A stretch of 64,000 nucleotides of DNA from Pseudomonas sp. AN-1 (GCF_034057115.1 NZ_CP139195.1:1240001-1304000), one strand, 5' to 3'. Shown: positions 6,868 to 17,095, counted from the stretch's first letter. Notes: generated from the sequence alone by a model not told the origin. A program made the numbers and translations.

Positions 6868-8649
6868 ATGAGCAACGCCACGCCAGCCGCCGCCGGCATC
6901 CCCGGCAGCGCCGCCGCCAGCAGCAACACAGGCAGCGGGCTAGAGCGCCTGCTGGCCAGGGTGCGCAGCACCCCGCTGCTGCCCGTACTGATCGCCGGCG
7001 CCGCGTCCATCGCGGTGCTGGTCGCCCTGCTGCTGTGGGCCCAGGCGCCGGACTACCGGGTGCTCTTCTCCAACTTCAGCGAAGCCGACGGCGGACGCAT
7101 CATCGCCGAACTGGACAAGCGCGGCGTGCCCTATCGCCTGAGCGAAGGCGGCAGCACCCTGCTGGTGCCGGCCGAGCAGATGCACGCGCTGCGCCTGCAA
7201 CTGGCCGAGCAGGGCCTGCCGCAGGCCGGCAACGTCGGCTTCGAGCTGATGGACAAGCAGGCCTTCGGCGTCAGCCAGTTCGCCGAGCACCTCAACTTCC
7301 AGCGCGGCCTGGAGGGCGAACTGGCCCGCTCGATCGAATCGCTCGGCCCGGTGGCCAAGGCGCGCGTGCACCTGGCCATGGCCAAGCAGTCGATCTTCGT
7401 CCGCGACCGCCAGCCGGCCAGCGCCTCGGTGGTGCTGACCCTGCACCCGGGGCGCAGCCTCGGCGAAGGCCAGGTCGACGCCATCGTGCACATGGTCAGC
7501 TCCAGCGTGCCGGAGCTGACCGCCGAGGCGGTCACCGTGGTCGACCAGAACGGCCGCCTGCTGTCGGTACCCGGCGGCGAGGGGCGCGATCTCGACGGCA
7601 GCCAGCTGAGCTACATCGACGAGGTGGAAAGCTCCTACCAGCGCCGCATCGAGCGCATCCTCAGCCCGCTGCTCGGCGCCGAGAACGTGCGCGCCCAGGT
7701 CGCAGTGGAGATCGACTTCGCCAATCGCGAGCAGACCGCCGAGCGCTTCACCCCCAACCAGAATCCCGGCGAGGCGGCGATCCGCAGCCAGCAGTCCAGC
7801 GAGAGCCTCAGCGGCGACACCGCGCCTGCTCGCGGCGTGCCGGGCGCCCTGTCCAACACGCCCCCTGCACCATCGGCACCGACCCCGCCCGCCCCGCCGC
7901 AGGGACAGACCAGGGGCCAGCCCGCCCAGAACGCAGCGCCAGCGGCCGATCCGGCGACCGCCGCAGCCAGGAGCACCCAGGGCTCGGCGCAGCGCGACAG
8001 CCTGACCAACTACGAGGTCGACCGCAGCGTCGAGCACGTCCAGCTGCGCCGCGGCAGCATCAAGCGCATGACCGCGGCCGTGGTGCTCAACTACCGCAAC
8101 GGCGTCGACGCCGACGGCAACCCGACCCGCGAGGCGCTGAGCGCTGCCGAGCTGGAGCAGATCAACCGCCTGGTGCGCCAGGCCATGGGCTACTCGGAGA
8201 ACCGCGGCGACCAGCTGGAAGTGGTCAACAGCCCGTTCACCGAGGCCTCGCCGAGCGTTGCCGCCAGCCCCTGGTGGCAGACCCCGGAATTCTTCGTGAT
8301 GGCCACCTCGATCGCCCGCTACCTGATGGTGGGCATCGCCGCCCTGCTGCTCTGGCTGCTGCTGTTGCGCCCGCTGATGCGCCGCCACGCACCGTCGCCG
8401 GCCGCCGCCGGTGGTACCGGGGCGGAAACTGTCGACGCCGCGAACGTCGGCCCGGCCAGCAGCGCCGGCGGCGCCGAGCCGGTCGACCCGGTAGAGGCGA
8501 CCGCGGCCGCCACCGGCGAGCTGCAGCGCCGCCAGCGCCGCCGCTCGGCCGTCTACGAACACAACCTGGCCACCCTGCGCGAGATGGCCCAGGACGACCC
8601 ACGACTGATCGCCATGATCGTCAGCGGCTGGATGAAGAAGAATGACTGA
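6868..8649 (+). CDS. fliF: Flagellar MS-ring protein FliF
   Basis: The 593-residue protein has a first membrane helix near 37-58 (LPVLIAGAASIAVLVALLLW), the RBM domains (VLFSNFSEADGGRIIAELD, GVGFELMDK-type segment with QFAEHLNFQRGLEGELARSI), a low-complexity Ala/Pro-rich loop around 310-370, a second membrane helix near 475-500 and a C-terminal FliG-binding tail. FliF is the scaffold for the export gate and rotor. It is first in the plus-strand run fliFGHIJKLMNOPQR and overlaps fliG by 8 nt. Confidence 0.97.
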   Translation: MSNATPAAAGIPGSAAASSNTGSGLERLLARVRSTPLLPVLIAGAASIAVLVALLLWAQAPDYRVLFSNFSEADGGRIIAELDKRGVPYRLSEGGSTLLVPAEQMHALRLQLAEQGLPQAGNVGFELMDKQAFGVSQFAEHLNFQRGLEGELARSIESLGPVAKARVHLAMAKQSIFVRDRQPASASVVLTLHPGRSLGEGQVDAIVHMVSSSVPELTAEAVTVVDQNGRLLSVPGGEGRDLDGSQLSYIDEVESSYQRRIERILSPLLGAENVRAQVAVEIDFANREQTAERFTPNQNPGEAAIRSQQSSESLSGDTAPARGVPGALSNTPPAPSAPTPPAPPQGQTRGQPAQNAAPAADPATAAARSTQGSAQRDSLTNYEVDRSVEHVQLRRGSIKRMTAAVVLNYRNGVDADGNPTREALSAAELEQINRLVRQAMGYSENRGDQLEVVNSPFTEASPSVAASPWWQTPEFFVMATSIARYLMVGIAALLLWLLLLRPLMRRHAPSPAAAGGTGAETVDAANVGPASSAGGAEPVDPVEATAAATGELQRRQRRRSAVYEHNLATLREMAQDDPRLIAMIVSGWMKKND

Positions 8650-9637
8650 GATGACCGGCGTCCGCCGCAGCGCCATCCTCCTCCTCAGCCTGGACGAGGA
8701 TAGCGCCGCGGAAGTGTTCAAGTACCTGTCGACCCAGGACATCGAGGCGGTCAGCCTGGAGATGGCGCGCCTGCAGCAGGTCTCCCACGAGGAGATGCGC
8801 CAGGTGCTCGACGGGTTCTTCGACGAGACCGAGCAGTACGCGGCGATCAACCTGCTGTCCAGCGACCACATCCGCGCGGTGCTGACCAAGGCCCTCGGCA
8901 GCGAACGCGCCGAGACCCTGATCGAGGACATCCTCGACGCCAGCGGCACCAGCTCCGGCATCGACAAGCTCAACCTGATGGAACCGGGCATGGTCGCCGA
9001 GCTGATCCGCGACGAACACCCGCAGATCATCGCCACCATCCTCGTCCATCTGGAGCGCGGCCAGGCGGCCGACATCCTGCAGCTGTTCGACGACCGCCTG
9101 CGCAACGACATCATCCTGCGCGTGGCCACCTTCAACGGCGTGCAGCCGGCCGCGCTGCAGGAACTCACCGAGGTGCTCGGCGGCATGCTCGACGGCCAGA
9201 ACCTCAAGCGCAGCAAGATGGGCGGCGTGCGCACCGCGGCGGAACTCCTCAACCTGCTCAACTCCAACCAGGAGGAGTCGGCCATCGAGACCCTGCGCGC
9301 CCACAACGAGGACCTGGCGCAGAAGATCCTCGACGAGATGTTCCTGTTCGAGAACCTGCTGGACGTCGACGACCGCGGCATCCAGCTCATCCTCAAGGAA
9401 GTCGACACCAACTCGCTGGTGGTGGCGCTCAAGGGCGCCGAGCCTGCGCTGCTCGACAAGTTCCTGCGCAACATGTCGCAGCGCGCCGCCCAACTGTTCC
9501 GCGAGGACCTCGAGGCGCGCGGCCCGATCCGCGTATCGCAGGTCGAGGCCGAGCAGAAGGCGATCCTGCAGATAGTCCGCCGCCTGGCCGACAGCGGCGA
9601 GATCGTGCTTGGCGGCGGGGACGACTCCTATGTCTGA
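8642..9637 (+). CDS. fliG: Flagellar rotor switch protein FliG
   Basis: FliG (331 residues, the usual length) couples MotA to rotor rotation. The N-terminal region binds FliF, and the middle carries the EHPQ motif (IRDEHPQIIATILVHL). The C-terminal torque helix has the charged residues expected (DDRGIQLILKEVDTNSLVVALKGA). The start at 8642 lies inside the last codons of fliF and the gene overlaps fliH by 8 nt. Confidence 0.97.
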   Translation: MTEMTGVRRSAILLLSLDEDSAAEVFKYLSTQDIEAVSLEMARLQQVSHEEMRQVLDGFFDETEQYAAINLLSSDHIRAVLTKALGSERAETLIEDILDASGTSSGIDKLNLMEPGMVAELIRDEHPQIIATILVHLERGQAADILQLFDDRLRNDIILRVATFNGVQPAALQELTEVLGGMLDGQNLKRSKMGGVRTAAELLNLLNSNQEESAIETLRAHNEDLAQKILDEMFLFENLLDVDDRGIQLILKEVDTNSLVVALKGAEPALLDKFLRNMSQRAAQLFREDLEARGPIRVSQVEAEQKAILQIVRRLADSGEIVLGGGDDSYV

Positions 9638-10373
9638 CCGCCGGCCGCCGCACGTCGGGGAGCAGTGGCGCCCCTGGCAGATGGACGAACTGGGCAGCGC
9701 CGGCGAGGCCACGCGCCAGCAGCGCGAAGCGCAGCGCCAGGAAGCCCTGCGCCAGGCGGCCTTCAGGCGCAACGCCGAACTGCAGGCGCTGCGCGAGCAG
9801 GCCCAGCAGCAGGCCCGCGAGCAGGGCTACCGCGACGGCTTCGCCGAGGGCCGCGAAGCCGGCTACGCGGCCGGCCTCGAGGAAGGCCGGCGCGCCGGCG
9901 AGGCCGAGCTGCAGCAGCAGCTGCAGCAGACCCTGCAGCCGCTGCAGGGCTTGGCCGCGCAGTTCGGCGCCGCCCTCGCCCAGCTCGACGAACGGATCGC
10001 CGCGCAACTGGTCGACCTGGCCCTGGTCACTGGCCGCCAACTGGCCGGCGAGGCCCTGGCGGCGCACCCCGAACAGATCCTCGAGATCGTCCGCGAACTG
10101 CTGCACAGCGAACCGGCACTGAGCGGCCAGCCGCGCCTGTGGCTGCATCCGGCCGACCTCGTGCTGGTCAAGGCCCAGCTCGGCGACGAGCTGGAGGCCG
10201 CCGGCTGGCGCCTGCAGCCGGACAGCGAACTGTCGCGCGGCGGCTGCCGCGCCAGCGCCGGCAGCGGCGAACTGGACGCCACCCGCGAGCGGCGCTGGGA
10301 AGCCCTGGTGGCGCAGATCCGCCACCGCCAGCAGGCGGACGACGCCAGCCACGTCGCAGACATGGGAGTCTGA
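9630..10373 (+). CDS. fliH: Flagellar export ATPase regulator FliH
   Basis: A 247-residue stator-like protein of the type III export ATPase complex. The N-terminal part is rich in Gln, Arg and Glu and contains the glycine-spaced AxxxG repeats typical of FliH ([25 protein letters not shown], shown here in overlapping parts). The C-terminal part resembles the peripheral stalk of V/F-type ATPases. The ATG at 9630 overlaps the fliG stop by 8 nt; a frame start seven codons earlier has no ribosome site. Confidence 0.95.
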   Translation: MSDRRPPHVGEQWRPWQMDELGSAGEATRQQREAQRQEALRQAAFRRNAELQALREQAQQQAREQGYRDGFAEGREAGYAAGLEEGRRAGEAELQQQLQQTLQPLQGLAAQFGAALAQLDERIAAQLVDLALVTGRQLAGEALAAHPEQILEIVRELLHSEPALSGQPRLWLHPADLVLVKAQLGDELEAAGWRLQPDSELSRGGCRASAGSGELDATRERRWEALVAQIRHRQQADDASHVADMGV

Positions 10374-10377
10374 GCCC

Positions 10378-11766
10378 ATGCAGGCCAATCCGCATCAGCA
10401 TCACTGGCAGCAGACCCTGGCCAGCGTCAGCCGGCGCATCGCCGCGACGCCGCGCCACAGCGCCAGCGGCCGGGTGATCCGCGCCACCGGCATGGTGCTG
10501 GAAGCCACCGGCCTGCAGGTGCCGCTGGGCGGCGTGTGCCGCATCGAGCTGTCGCCGCGCGGCGCTGCCCGGCAGCAGCCCAGCTGCGCCGAGGCTGAGG
10601 TGGTCGGCTTCGCCGGCGAGAAGCTGTTCCTCATGCCGCTGGAGGAGATCAGCGGCCTGCTGCCCGGCGCACGGGTGTTCCCCCTCGCCGACAGCGCCGG
10701 CGAGCGCGAGAGCGCGCGGCGCTTCCCGCTGGGCAGCGCGCTGCTCGGCCGGGTGCTCGACGGCGGCGGCCAGCCGCTGGACGGACTGCCGCTGCCGGAG
10801 GACTGCCACTACGCGCCGCTGGCCACCGAACCGATCAACCCGCTCAACCGCGCGCCCATCGAGGAGCAGATCGACGTCGGCATCCGCGCCATCAACGGCC
10901 TGCTCAGCGTCGGCCGCGGCCAGCGCATGGGCCTGTTCGCCGGCTCCGGCGTCGGCAAGTCGGTGCTGCTCGGCATGATGGCGCGCTTCACCCGCGCCGA
11001 CGTGATCGTGGTCGGCCTGATCGGCGAACGCGGCCGCGAGGTGCAGGACTTCATCGACAACATCCTCGGTCCGGAAGGCCGCCGCCGCGCCGTGGTGGTC
11101 GCTGCGCCCGCCGACACCTCGCCGCTCAAGCGCCTGCAGGGCGCCGCCTACGCCACCCGCCTGGCCGAGGACTTCCGCGATCAGGGCCGCGACGTGCTGC
11201 TGATCATGGACTCGCTGACCCGCTACGCCATGGCCCAGCGCGAGATCGCCCTGGCCATCGGCGAGCCGCCGGCGACCAAGGGCTACCCGCCCTCGGTGTT
11301 CGCCAAGCTGCCCCGGCTGGTGGAGAAGACCGGCAACGGCCCGCGCGGCGGCGGCTCGATCACCGCCTTCTATACCGTGCTCAGCGAAGGCGACGACCAG
11401 CAGGACCCGATCGCCGACTCGGCGCGAGCGATCCTCGACGGCCACGTGGTACTGTCGCGCCAGCTGGCCGAGAGCGGCCACTATCCGGCCATCGACATCG
11501 AGGCGTCGATCAGCCGGGCGATGACCGCCATCGTCGACGACGGCCAGCGCCGCCGCGCCCAGCAGTTCAAGCAGGCGCTGTCGCGCTACCAGCGCAACCG
11601 CGACCTGATCAGCGTCGGCGCCTACGTGGCCGGCCACGACCCGCAGCTCGATCACGCGGTCAACCTGTATCCGCGTCTGGAGCGCTTCCTCCAGCAGCGC
11701 ATCGACGAACGCGCCGGCATCGCGGAAACCCTGCAGCAACTTTCCGCCCTGGTCCCCGGGGCCTGA
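10378..11766 (+). CDS. fliI: Flagellum-specific export ATPase FliI
   Basis: The 462-residue hexameric ATPase energises flagellar protein export. The Walker A motif GSGVGKS is at residues 189-195, preceded by the conserved [20 protein letters not shown]. The Walker B strand [37 protein letters not shown], characteristic of FliI/YscN ATPases, follows (seen at about 275-310). It sits 4 nt after fliH and is followed by its partner fliJ. Confidence 0.97.
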   Translation: MQANPHQHHWQQTLASVSRRIAATPRHSASGRVIRATGMVLEATGLQVPLGGVCRIELSPRGAARQQPSCAEAEVVGFAGEKLFLMPLEEISGLLPGARVFPLADSAGERESARRFPLGSALLGRVLDGGGQPLDGLPLPEDCHYAPLATEPINPLNRAPIEEQIDVGIRAINGLLSVGRGQRMGLFAGSGVGKSVLLGMMARFTRADVIVVGLIGERGREVQDFIDNILGPEGRRRAVVVAAPADTSPLKRLQGAAYATRLAEDFRDQGRDVLLIMDSLTRYAMAQREIALAIGEPPATKGYPPSVFAKLPRLVEKTGNGPRGGGSITAFYTVLSEGDDQQDPIADSARAILDGHVVLSRQLAESGHYPAIDIEASISRAMTAIVDDGQRRRAQQFKQALSRYQRNRDLISVGAYVAGHDPQLDHAVNLYPRLERFLQQRIDERAGIAETLQQLSALVPGA

Positions 11767-11788
11767 CCTGATGGAGAGGTGATCCGGC

Positions 11789-12259
11789 ATGTCCCGCTCA
11801 TCCGCACTCGACACCCTGATCGAGCTGACCCGCGAGGCCGTCGACAACGCCGGCCGCCAGCTGGCCGGCGCGCGGCGCAGCCAGCAGCAGGCGCAGGGGC
11901 AGCTGGACACCCTGCAGCACTACCGCCAGGAATACGCCCGCGGCCTGCAGCAGGCCATGCAGGAAGGCATGGAGCCGGCCAGCCTGCTCAACTACCAGGC
12001 CTTCCTCGGCACCCTGGACAATGCCATCGACCGCGCCCGCCTGAGCCTGAACGAGCAGCAGCGTCAGGTCAGCCAGCGCCAGCAGCAGTGGCTGGAGCAG
12101 CAGCGCAAGCTGAACTCCTACCACACCCTGGTCGACCGGCGCGCCCAGGCCGAGCAGTTGCGCGACAGCCGCAGCCAGCAGCGCATCACCGACGAGCTGA
12201 GCGCCCAGCTGCGCCTGCGCGGCAGCGCCTTCACCTCCACTTCCGGCAGCGGCCGGTGA
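11789..12259 (+). CDS. fliJ: Flagellar export chaperone FliJ
   Basis: A 156-residue two-helix coiled-coil protein, strongly Gln- and Arg-rich. FliJ sits in the centre of the FliI hexamer like the gamma subunit of F-ATPase and recycles chaperones. Identification is by coiled-coil character, size and position between fliI and fliK. The ATG at 11789 follows GGAGAGG about 12 nt upstream. Confidence 0.92.
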   Translation: MSRSSALDTLIELTREAVDNAGRQLAGARRSQQQAQGQLDTLQHYRQEYARGLQQAMQEGMEPASLLNYQAFLGTLDNAIDRARLSLNEQQRQVSQRQQQWLEQQRKLNSYHTLVDRRAQAEQLRDSRSQQRITDELSAQLRLRGSAFTSTSGSGR

Positions 12260-12267
12260 GCAGCCCC

Positions 12268-13512
12268 ATGGACATCAGCATCATCGGCGCCGGCAACCTC
12301 GCCGCCGCCCGGACACGCAGCGGCCAGAACCCGGCCGCCAGCGAGGACAGCTTCGCCCGCCATCTGCAGCAGGCGGCGGGCAGCGCTCCGGCCGCCCCCG
12401 GCGCCAGCGCGGCGGATCCGGCCAGCGGTGCTGGCGCAGAGCGGTCGCCCACCGAGGCAGCACCGCCCCGGGCAGCGGCCGCCAGCCCGGCGACAGACCC
12501 GCTGCAACCCGCTCCCCTGCCGGACAACAGCGCCCTGCTCCCCCTGCCCGCCGGCCAGCCGCTGGCGGCGGCTACACCGGATGTCGCCACGGCGGAGCTG
12601 GCCGCCCGCACGGAGCAGGCTGTCGATGCCCTCGACGAGATCCGTCGGCGCCTGGCGCTGATCGAGCAGGCCGGCCAGCTGCCGACCGAGACGGCGGCGG
12701 CCTTCGCCCCCCAGCCGGCCCAGGCCGGCTGGCCACTGGCCGGAACCGGGCCGGCGCCGGCAGGCAGCCCGGCCGCGGCCACCGCCGGCGAGAGCGTGCC
12801 CAGCCTGCTCGACCGCCCCGCCCGGGCCAGCGCAAGCGGCGGGGACCCGCTGCCGCAGTCGGCGCCGCCAGCCGCCACGACCGCGAGCACCGCGGCCGCC
12901 GGCAGCGAGCAAGCCCAACCCGAAGCCTTCGCCAGCCTGGCCGCCACCGGCGATGCCCCGGCAAGCGACGGCCAGCTGTTCGGCCTGACGGCGCCCGGCG
13001 CAGCCCAGGCACAGCCCACTCCATCGGCAGCGCCGGGCGCCGCTGCGTCGGGCGCCGCCGCGTCGGGCGCCGCTGCGCCGGTCACCCTCGGCGCCCCGCT
13101 GGCCAGCCGCGAATGGCAGCAGGATCTCGGCCTGCAGCTGATCGGCCTGCACCAGCGTGGCGAACAGCAGATCGAGCTGCACCTGCACCCCAGCGAGCTG
13201 GGACCGCTGTCGGTCAGCCTCAGGCTCGGCGAGCTGGGCGCCCAGGCGCAGTTCCTCTCCGCCCATCCGCAGGTGCGCGCCGCCGTAGAACAGGCCATCC
13301 CGCAGCTGCGCGAGGCCCTGGCGGCCCAGGGCATCAGCCTGGGCGAAACCTCGGTGGGCGCGCAGCACCAGCCGCAGGGCGACCAGCAGGCCGGCAGCGG
13401 CGCGGGCAATCGCCAGAGCGCCGGCACTGCCGCCGTGGCCGACGGCGGCGACGAGCCGCGCGTGCAGGCAGCGCAGCGAGCCCTGCTCGGCCAGGTCGAC
13501 CTGTACGCCTGA
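12268..13512 (+). CDS. fliK: Flagellar hook-length control protein FliK
   Basis: A 414-residue molecular ruler secreted during hook assembly. The N-terminal two thirds are Ala/Pro/Gly-rich and of low complexity. The C-terminal domain (about 280-380) is the canonical Flg_hook fold with LHLHPSELGPLSVSLRL and a following helix (VRAAVEQAIPQLREALAAQGI). The ATG at 12268 is preferred; an in-frame GTG at 12256 that overlaps the fliJ stop is possible. Three 15-bp tandem repeats lie within it. This is the orthodox fliK; a second FliK-like gene lies at 2825-3937. Confidence 0.95.
   Translation: MDISIIGAGNLAAARTRSGQNPAASEDSFARHLQQAAGSAPAAPGASAADPASGAGAERSPTEAAPPRAAAASPATDPLQPAPLPDNSALLPLPAGQPLAAATPDVATAELAARTEQAVDALDEIRRRLALIEQAGQLPTETAAAFAPQPAQAGWPLAGTGPAPAGSPAAATAGESVPSLLDRPARASASGGDPLPQSAPPAATTASTAAAGSEQAQPEAFASLAATGDAPASDGQLFGLTAPGAAQAQPTPSAAPGAAASGAAASGAAAPVTLGAPLASREWQQDLGLQLIGLHQRGEQQIELHLHPSELGPLSVSLRLGELGAQAQFLSAHPQVRAAVEQAIPQLREALAAQGISLGETSVGAQHQPQGDQQAGSGAGNRQSAGTAAVADGGDEPRVQAAQRALLGQVDLYA
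13036..13080 (+). repeat. Three 15-bp tandem repeats inside fliK
   Basis: Three head-to-tail units related to GGCGCCGCTGCGTCG (13036-13050, 13051-13065, 13066-13080) encode GAAASGAAASGAAAP. The unit length is a multiple of three, so copy-number change would lengthen or shorten the FliK linker just before the C-terminal switch domain without breaking the frame. Confidence 0.85.
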
Positions 13513-13539
13513 GCCGGCTGACGGCAAAGCCTGAAGATA

Positions 13540-13574
13540 GGCTCGATTGGCTGGCTTTTTCGGCCCATCGAGCC
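13540..13574. promoter_or_regulatory. Inverted repeat between fliK and fliL
   Basis: Perfect 8-bp arms GGCTCGAT (13540-13547) and ATCGAGCC (13567-13574) flank a 19-nt loop containing a run of five T. The 118-bp fliK-fliL gap is the only real break in the fliF-fliR run, so it may hold an attenuator or an operator for fliLMNOPQR. No clear promoter was recognised. Confidence 0.4.
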
Positions 13575-13630
13575 CCGTCCGCCGCCGCCATACTCGTCAC
13601 CCTGTAATCCGTCCCTCGAGCGCACACCCA

Positions 13631-14122
13631 ATGGCCAACCCCGAATCCACCGGCAAATCCACTCCCTGGCTGGTGATCGTCCTGCTGATCCTGCTCTGCT
13701 CGGGCGGCAGTGCGGCAGGCATCTACTTCCTGATGGGCAGCGGCAAGCTGAGCAGCCTGACGGGCGGCGCCGAGGCGGAGCCGAGCGCACCGGTCAAGTC
13801 GCCGACGCCGCTGTTCGTGCCGATCAGCCCGTTCACCGTCAACCTGCAGGCCGAGCCGGGCGAGCAGCGCCTGCTGTACATCGGCCTGTCGCTGAAGGTC
13901 GGCGACAAGGCCACCGAGGCCCTGCTCAAGGAGCACATGCCCGAGGTACGCAGCCGCCTGCTGATGCTGATGGCCAGCCAGAAGGCCGCCGAGCTGGTCA
14001 CCCCGGCCGGCAAGGACGCCCTGACCGCGCAGATCCTCGCCCTGTTCGGCACCCCGCTGACCAGCCCGCAGCCGCCGCTGGCGATCGACGGCGTGCTGTT
14101 CTCCGACTTCATCGTGCAGTAG
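13631..14122 (+). CDS. fliL: Flagellar basal body-associated protein FliL
   Basis: A 163-residue single-span inner-membrane protein that supports the stator. The membrane helix is near residues 14-33 (PWLVIVLLILLCSGGSAAGIYF) and is followed by a linker and a stomatin-like periplasmic domain with FVPISPFTVNLQAEPGEQRLLYIGLSLKV. The ATG at 13631 is chosen over an upstream frame start that would put 28 non-homologous residues before the helix. fliM follows after 4 nt. Confidence 0.95.
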   Translation: MANPESTGKSTPWLVIVLLILLCSGGSAAGIYFLMGSGKLSSLTGGAEAEPSAPVKSPTPLFVPISPFTVNLQAEPGEQRLLYIGLSLKVGDKATEALLKEHMPEVRSRLLMLMASQKAAELVTPAGKDALTAQILALFGTPLTSPQPPLAIDGVLFSDFIVQ

Positions 14123-14126
14123 CGCC

Positions 14127-15179
14127 ATGGCCCAGAACGATCTGCTCTCGCAGGAAGAGATCGACGCCCTGCTCAAGGGCGTCACCGGCGAGGACGAGTC
14201 CCAGGACAGCGAGAGCGCCGTCCAGCTGCGCGTGCGCCCCTACGATCCGGCCACCCAGCGGCGGGTGATCCGCGGCCGCCTGCCGGCCCTGGAGATCATC
14301 AACGAGCGCTTCGCCCGGCGCTTCCGCATGGCGCTGTTCAACCTGATCCGGCGCAGCGCCGACATCACCGTGGACAGCGTGCGCTACCAGAGCTACAGCG
14401 AGTTCGCCCGCAACGTGCCGGTGCCGACCAACCTCAACCTGATCGCCATGAAGCCGCTGCGCGGCACCGCGCTGGTGGTGTTCCCGCCGAGCCTGGTGTT
14501 CATGGTGGTCGACAACCTGTTCGGCGGCGATGGCCGCTTCCTCACCAAGAACGAGGGCCGCGAGTTCACCAACACCGAGCAGCGCATCATCCGCCGTCTG
14601 CTGGGGCTGGCGCTGGAGGCCTACACCGACGCCTGGCGCGCGGTCTATCCGCTGGAAATCGACTTCCTGCGCTCGGAGATGCAGGTCAAGTTCGCCAACA
14701 TCACCAGCTCGCCCAACGAGATCGTGGTGAACACCACCTTCCATCTGGAAGTCGGCAACCTGGCCAGCGACTTCAACATCTGCATCCCCTACTCGATGAT
14801 CGAGCCGCTGCGCGACCTGCTCAACGGGCCGCTGACCGACAGCAATCCCGCCGAGGATCGCCAGTGGAGCCAGCGCATTGCCGGCGAGATCCGCCAGTCG
14901 CAGGTGGAACTGATCGCCGACTTCGTCGAGATCCCCACCAGCATCGCGCGGATCATGGCGCTGAAGATCGGCGACGTGCTGCCCATCGAGCTGCCCGAGC
15001 AGGTCAGCGCCCGGGTCGACGGCGTGCCGGTGATGCACTGCGAATACGGCAGCCAGAACGGCCTGCGTGCCCTGCGGGTCACCCGCCTGGTCGACCACAC
15101 GCCGCCCTCAGCCAAGGCTTCCGCCGATCTGTTCGCCAAGGGCGCCGTGCCTGCGGCCAAGGAATCCAACCATGACTGA
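14127..15179 (+). CDS. fliM: Flagellar switch protein FliM
   Basis: The 350-residue C-ring protein binds phosphorylated CheY. The N-terminal CheY-binding peptide is clear (NDLLSQEEIDALLKGV), followed by the CheC-like middle domain with RRSADITVDSVRYQSYSEFA and FGGDGRF, and a C-terminal SpoA domain that pairs with FliN. It overlaps fliN by 8 nt. Confidence 0.97.
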   Translation: MAQNDLLSQEEIDALLKGVTGEDESQDSESAVQLRVRPYDPATQRRVIRGRLPALEIINERFARRFRMALFNLIRRSADITVDSVRYQSYSEFARNVPVPTNLNLIAMKPLRGTALVVFPPSLVFMVVDNLFGGDGRFLTKNEGREFTNTEQRIIRRLLGLALEAYTDAWRAVYPLEIDFLRSEMQVKFANITSSPNEIVVNTTFHLEVGNLASDFNICIPYSMIEPLRDLLNGPLTDSNPAEDRQWSQRIAGEIRQSQVELIADFVEIPTSIARIMALKIGDVLPIELPEQVSARVDGVPVMHCEYGSQNGLRALRVTRLVDHTPPSAKASADLFAKGAVPAAKESNHD

Positions 15180-15648
15180 TCCGAACTCCCCCGAGCAATC
15201 CGGCCTCGACGCCGACTGGGCCAGCGCCATGGCCGAGCAGACCACCGCCGCGCCGGCCATCGAGGACGATCCCTGGGCCGCCGCCTTCGCCGAACAGGCC
15301 GCCGCCACGCCGCCGGCCGCCAGCGTGAAGAGCGCCGGGGAAAGCGTGTTCAAGCCGCTGGACAAGGGGCCCGGCAGCACCGGCATGCGCGACCTGGAGA
15401 TGATCATGGACATCCCGGTCAAGCTCAGCGTCGAGCTCGGCCGCACGCGCATCACCATCAAGCAGCTGCTCGAACTGGCCCAGGGCTCGGTGATCGAGCT
15501 GGACGGCCTGGCCGGCGAGCCGATGGACATCCTGATCAACGGCTACCTGATCGCCCAGGGCGAGGTGGTGGTGGTGGAGGACAAGTACGGCATCCGCATC
15601 ACCGAGATCATCACCCCGTCCGAACGCGTGCAGAAGCTCAACCGATGA
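15172..15648 (+). CDS. fliN: Flagellar switch protein FliN
   Basis: A 158-residue C-ring subunit. The acidic, Ala-rich N-terminal 75 residues are followed by the conserved SpoA domain ([58 protein letters not shown]). The ATG at 15172 overlaps the end of fliM, and the stop overlaps the fliO start (ATGA). Confidence 0.97.
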   Translation: MTDPNSPEQSGLDADWASAMAEQTTAAPAIEDDPWAAAFAEQAAATPPAASVKSAGESVFKPLDKGPGSTGMRDLEMIMDIPVKLSVELGRTRITIKQLLELAQGSVIELDGLAGEPMDILINGYLIAQGEVVVVEDKYGIRITEIITPSERVQKLNR

Positions 15649-16055
15649 GCAGCCTCGCTCCCGCCGAGCAGGCCGCCGGCAGCGGCGACGCCCTGCTCGG
15701 CATGGCCGCACTGGGCAAGACCGGCCTCGCCCTGCTGCTGGTGATCGGCCTGATCCTGCTGTGCAGCTGGCTGCTGCGGCGCCTCAGCGCCGGCCAGCAG
15801 CTGCCCGGCCAGCCGCTCAGGGTGCGCGGCAGCACCGCGCTGGGCCAGCGCGAGCGGGTGGTGATCGTCGAGGTCGAAGGCACCTGGCTGGTGCTCGGCG
15901 TCACCCCCGGGCAGATCAGCAAGCTGCACGAGCTGCCGGCACCGCCAGCCGCCAGCGCGCAGCCCGGCGCGGCCGTGCCCGCCGGCAGCTTCGCCGCGCG
16001 CCTGGCCCAGGCGCTCAAGCACAACCTGGGCGGCGCAGCGTCGCGCCAGCCATGA
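15645..16055 (+). CDS. fliO: Flagellar export assembly protein FliO
   Basis: A 136-residue inner-membrane protein with one hydrophobic span at about 22-42 ([21 protein letters not shown]) and a small cytosolic domain with [26 protein letters not shown], the FliO core. FliO helps FliP assemble into the export gate. It overlaps fliN and fliP by ATGA at each end. Confidence 0.94.
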   Translation: MSSLAPAEQAAGSGDALLGMAALGKTGLALLLVIGLILLCSWLLRRLSAGQQLPGQPLRVRGSTALGQRERVVIVEVEGTWLVLGVTPGQISKLHELPAPPAASAQPGAAVPAGSFAARLAQALKHNLGGAASRQP

Positions 16056-16804
16056 TCCGTCCGCTGCGTCGCCACCTGCCGGCCCTGCTGGCGCTGCTCC
16101 TGCTGCCGGGCCTGGCCCTGGCCGAAACCGGCCTGCCCGGGGTGATCAGCAAGCCGCTGGCCGACGGCAGCCAGCAGTGGTCGCTGAGCCTGCAGAGCCT
16201 GCTGCTGCTCAGCTCGATGGCCTTCCTGCCGGCCATGCTGCTGATGATGACCGGCTTCACCCGCATCATCATCGTCCTCGGCCTGCTGCGCACCGCGCTC
16301 GGCACGCCGTCGACGCCGCCCAACCAGGTGCTGGTCGGCCTGGCGCTGTTCCTCACCTTCTTCGTCATGTCGCCGGTGCTGACCAAGGTGCACGAACAGG
16401 CCTGGCAGCCGTTCTCCCGCGACGAGATCAACTTCGAGCAGTTCATCGCCACCGGCAGCCAGCCGTTTCGCGAGTTCATGCTCGGCCAGACCCGCGAGAC
16501 CGACCTGGCACTGTTCGCCCGCCTGGCCCAGGTCGGCGACATCCAGGGGCCGGAGCAGGTGCCGATGCGCGTGCTGCTGCCGGCGTTCGTCACCAGCGAG
16601 CTGAAGACCGCCTTCCAGATCGGCTTCACCATCTTCATCCCGTTCCTGATCATCGACCTCGTGGTGGCCAGCGTGCTGATGGCCCTCGGCATGATGATGG
16701 TGCCGCCGGCGACCATTTCGCTGCCGTTCAAGCTGATGCTGTTCGTGCTGGTGGACGGCTGGCAGCTGTTGATCGGCTCGCTGGCGCAGAGCTTCTATAC
16801 CTGA
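16052..16804 (+). CDS. fliP: Flagellar type III export gate protein FliP
   Basis: The 250-residue export-gate subunit starts with a cleavable signal peptide (residues 1-22, ending ALAETG). The conserved [23 protein letters not shown] and [16 protein letters not shown] segments follow, then the C-terminal [21 protein letters not shown]-like stretch and helices. FliP forms the 5-subunit core of the FliPQR pore. Its start overlaps fliO; fliQ follows after 21 nt. Confidence 0.97.
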   Translation: MIRPLRRHLPALLALLLLPGLALAETGLPGVISKPLADGSQQWSLSLQSLLLLSSMAFLPAMLLMMTGFTRIIIVLGLLRTALGTPSTPPNQVLVGLALFLTFFVMSPVLTKVHEQAWQPFSRDEINFEQFIATGSQPFREFMLGQTRETDLALFARLAQVGDIQGPEQVPMRVLLPAFVTSELKTAFQIGFTIFIPFLIIDLVVASVLMALGMMMVPPATISLPFKLMLFVLVDGWQLLIGSLAQSFYT

Positions 16805-16825
16805 TCCGCCCACGGAGGCACCGCG

Positions 16826-17095
16826 ATGACACCCGAATCGGTCATGGACCTCGCCTACCAGGGCATGCGCGTCACCCTGTTCATGGCCGGCCCGCTGCTG
16901 CTCACCGCGCTGCTGGTGGGCCTGTTGATCAGCCTGTTCCAGGCCGCCACCCAGATCAACGAGATGACCCTGTCGTTCATCCCCAAGATCCTCGCGGTGT
17001 TCACCGTGCTGGTGCTGGCCGGCCCCTGGATGATCAAGCTGATCGTCGACTTCACCCGCGAGCTGTTCGGCAACATCCCGCTGATGCTCGGCTGA
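16826..17095 (+). CDS. fliQ: Flagellar type III export gate protein FliQ
   Basis: An 89-residue protein with two transmembrane helices, the usual FliQ size. The conserved LLVGLLISLFQAATQINEMT loop between the helices and the LSFIPKI motif are present. It joins FliP and FliR in the helical export gate. GGAGG lies 8 nt before the ATG. fliR starts 1 nt after its stop. Confidence 0.96.
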   Translation: MTPESVMDLAYQGMRVTLFMAGPLLLTALLVGLLISLFQAATQINEMTLSFIPKILAVFTVLVLAGPWMIKLIVDFTRELFGNIPLMLG

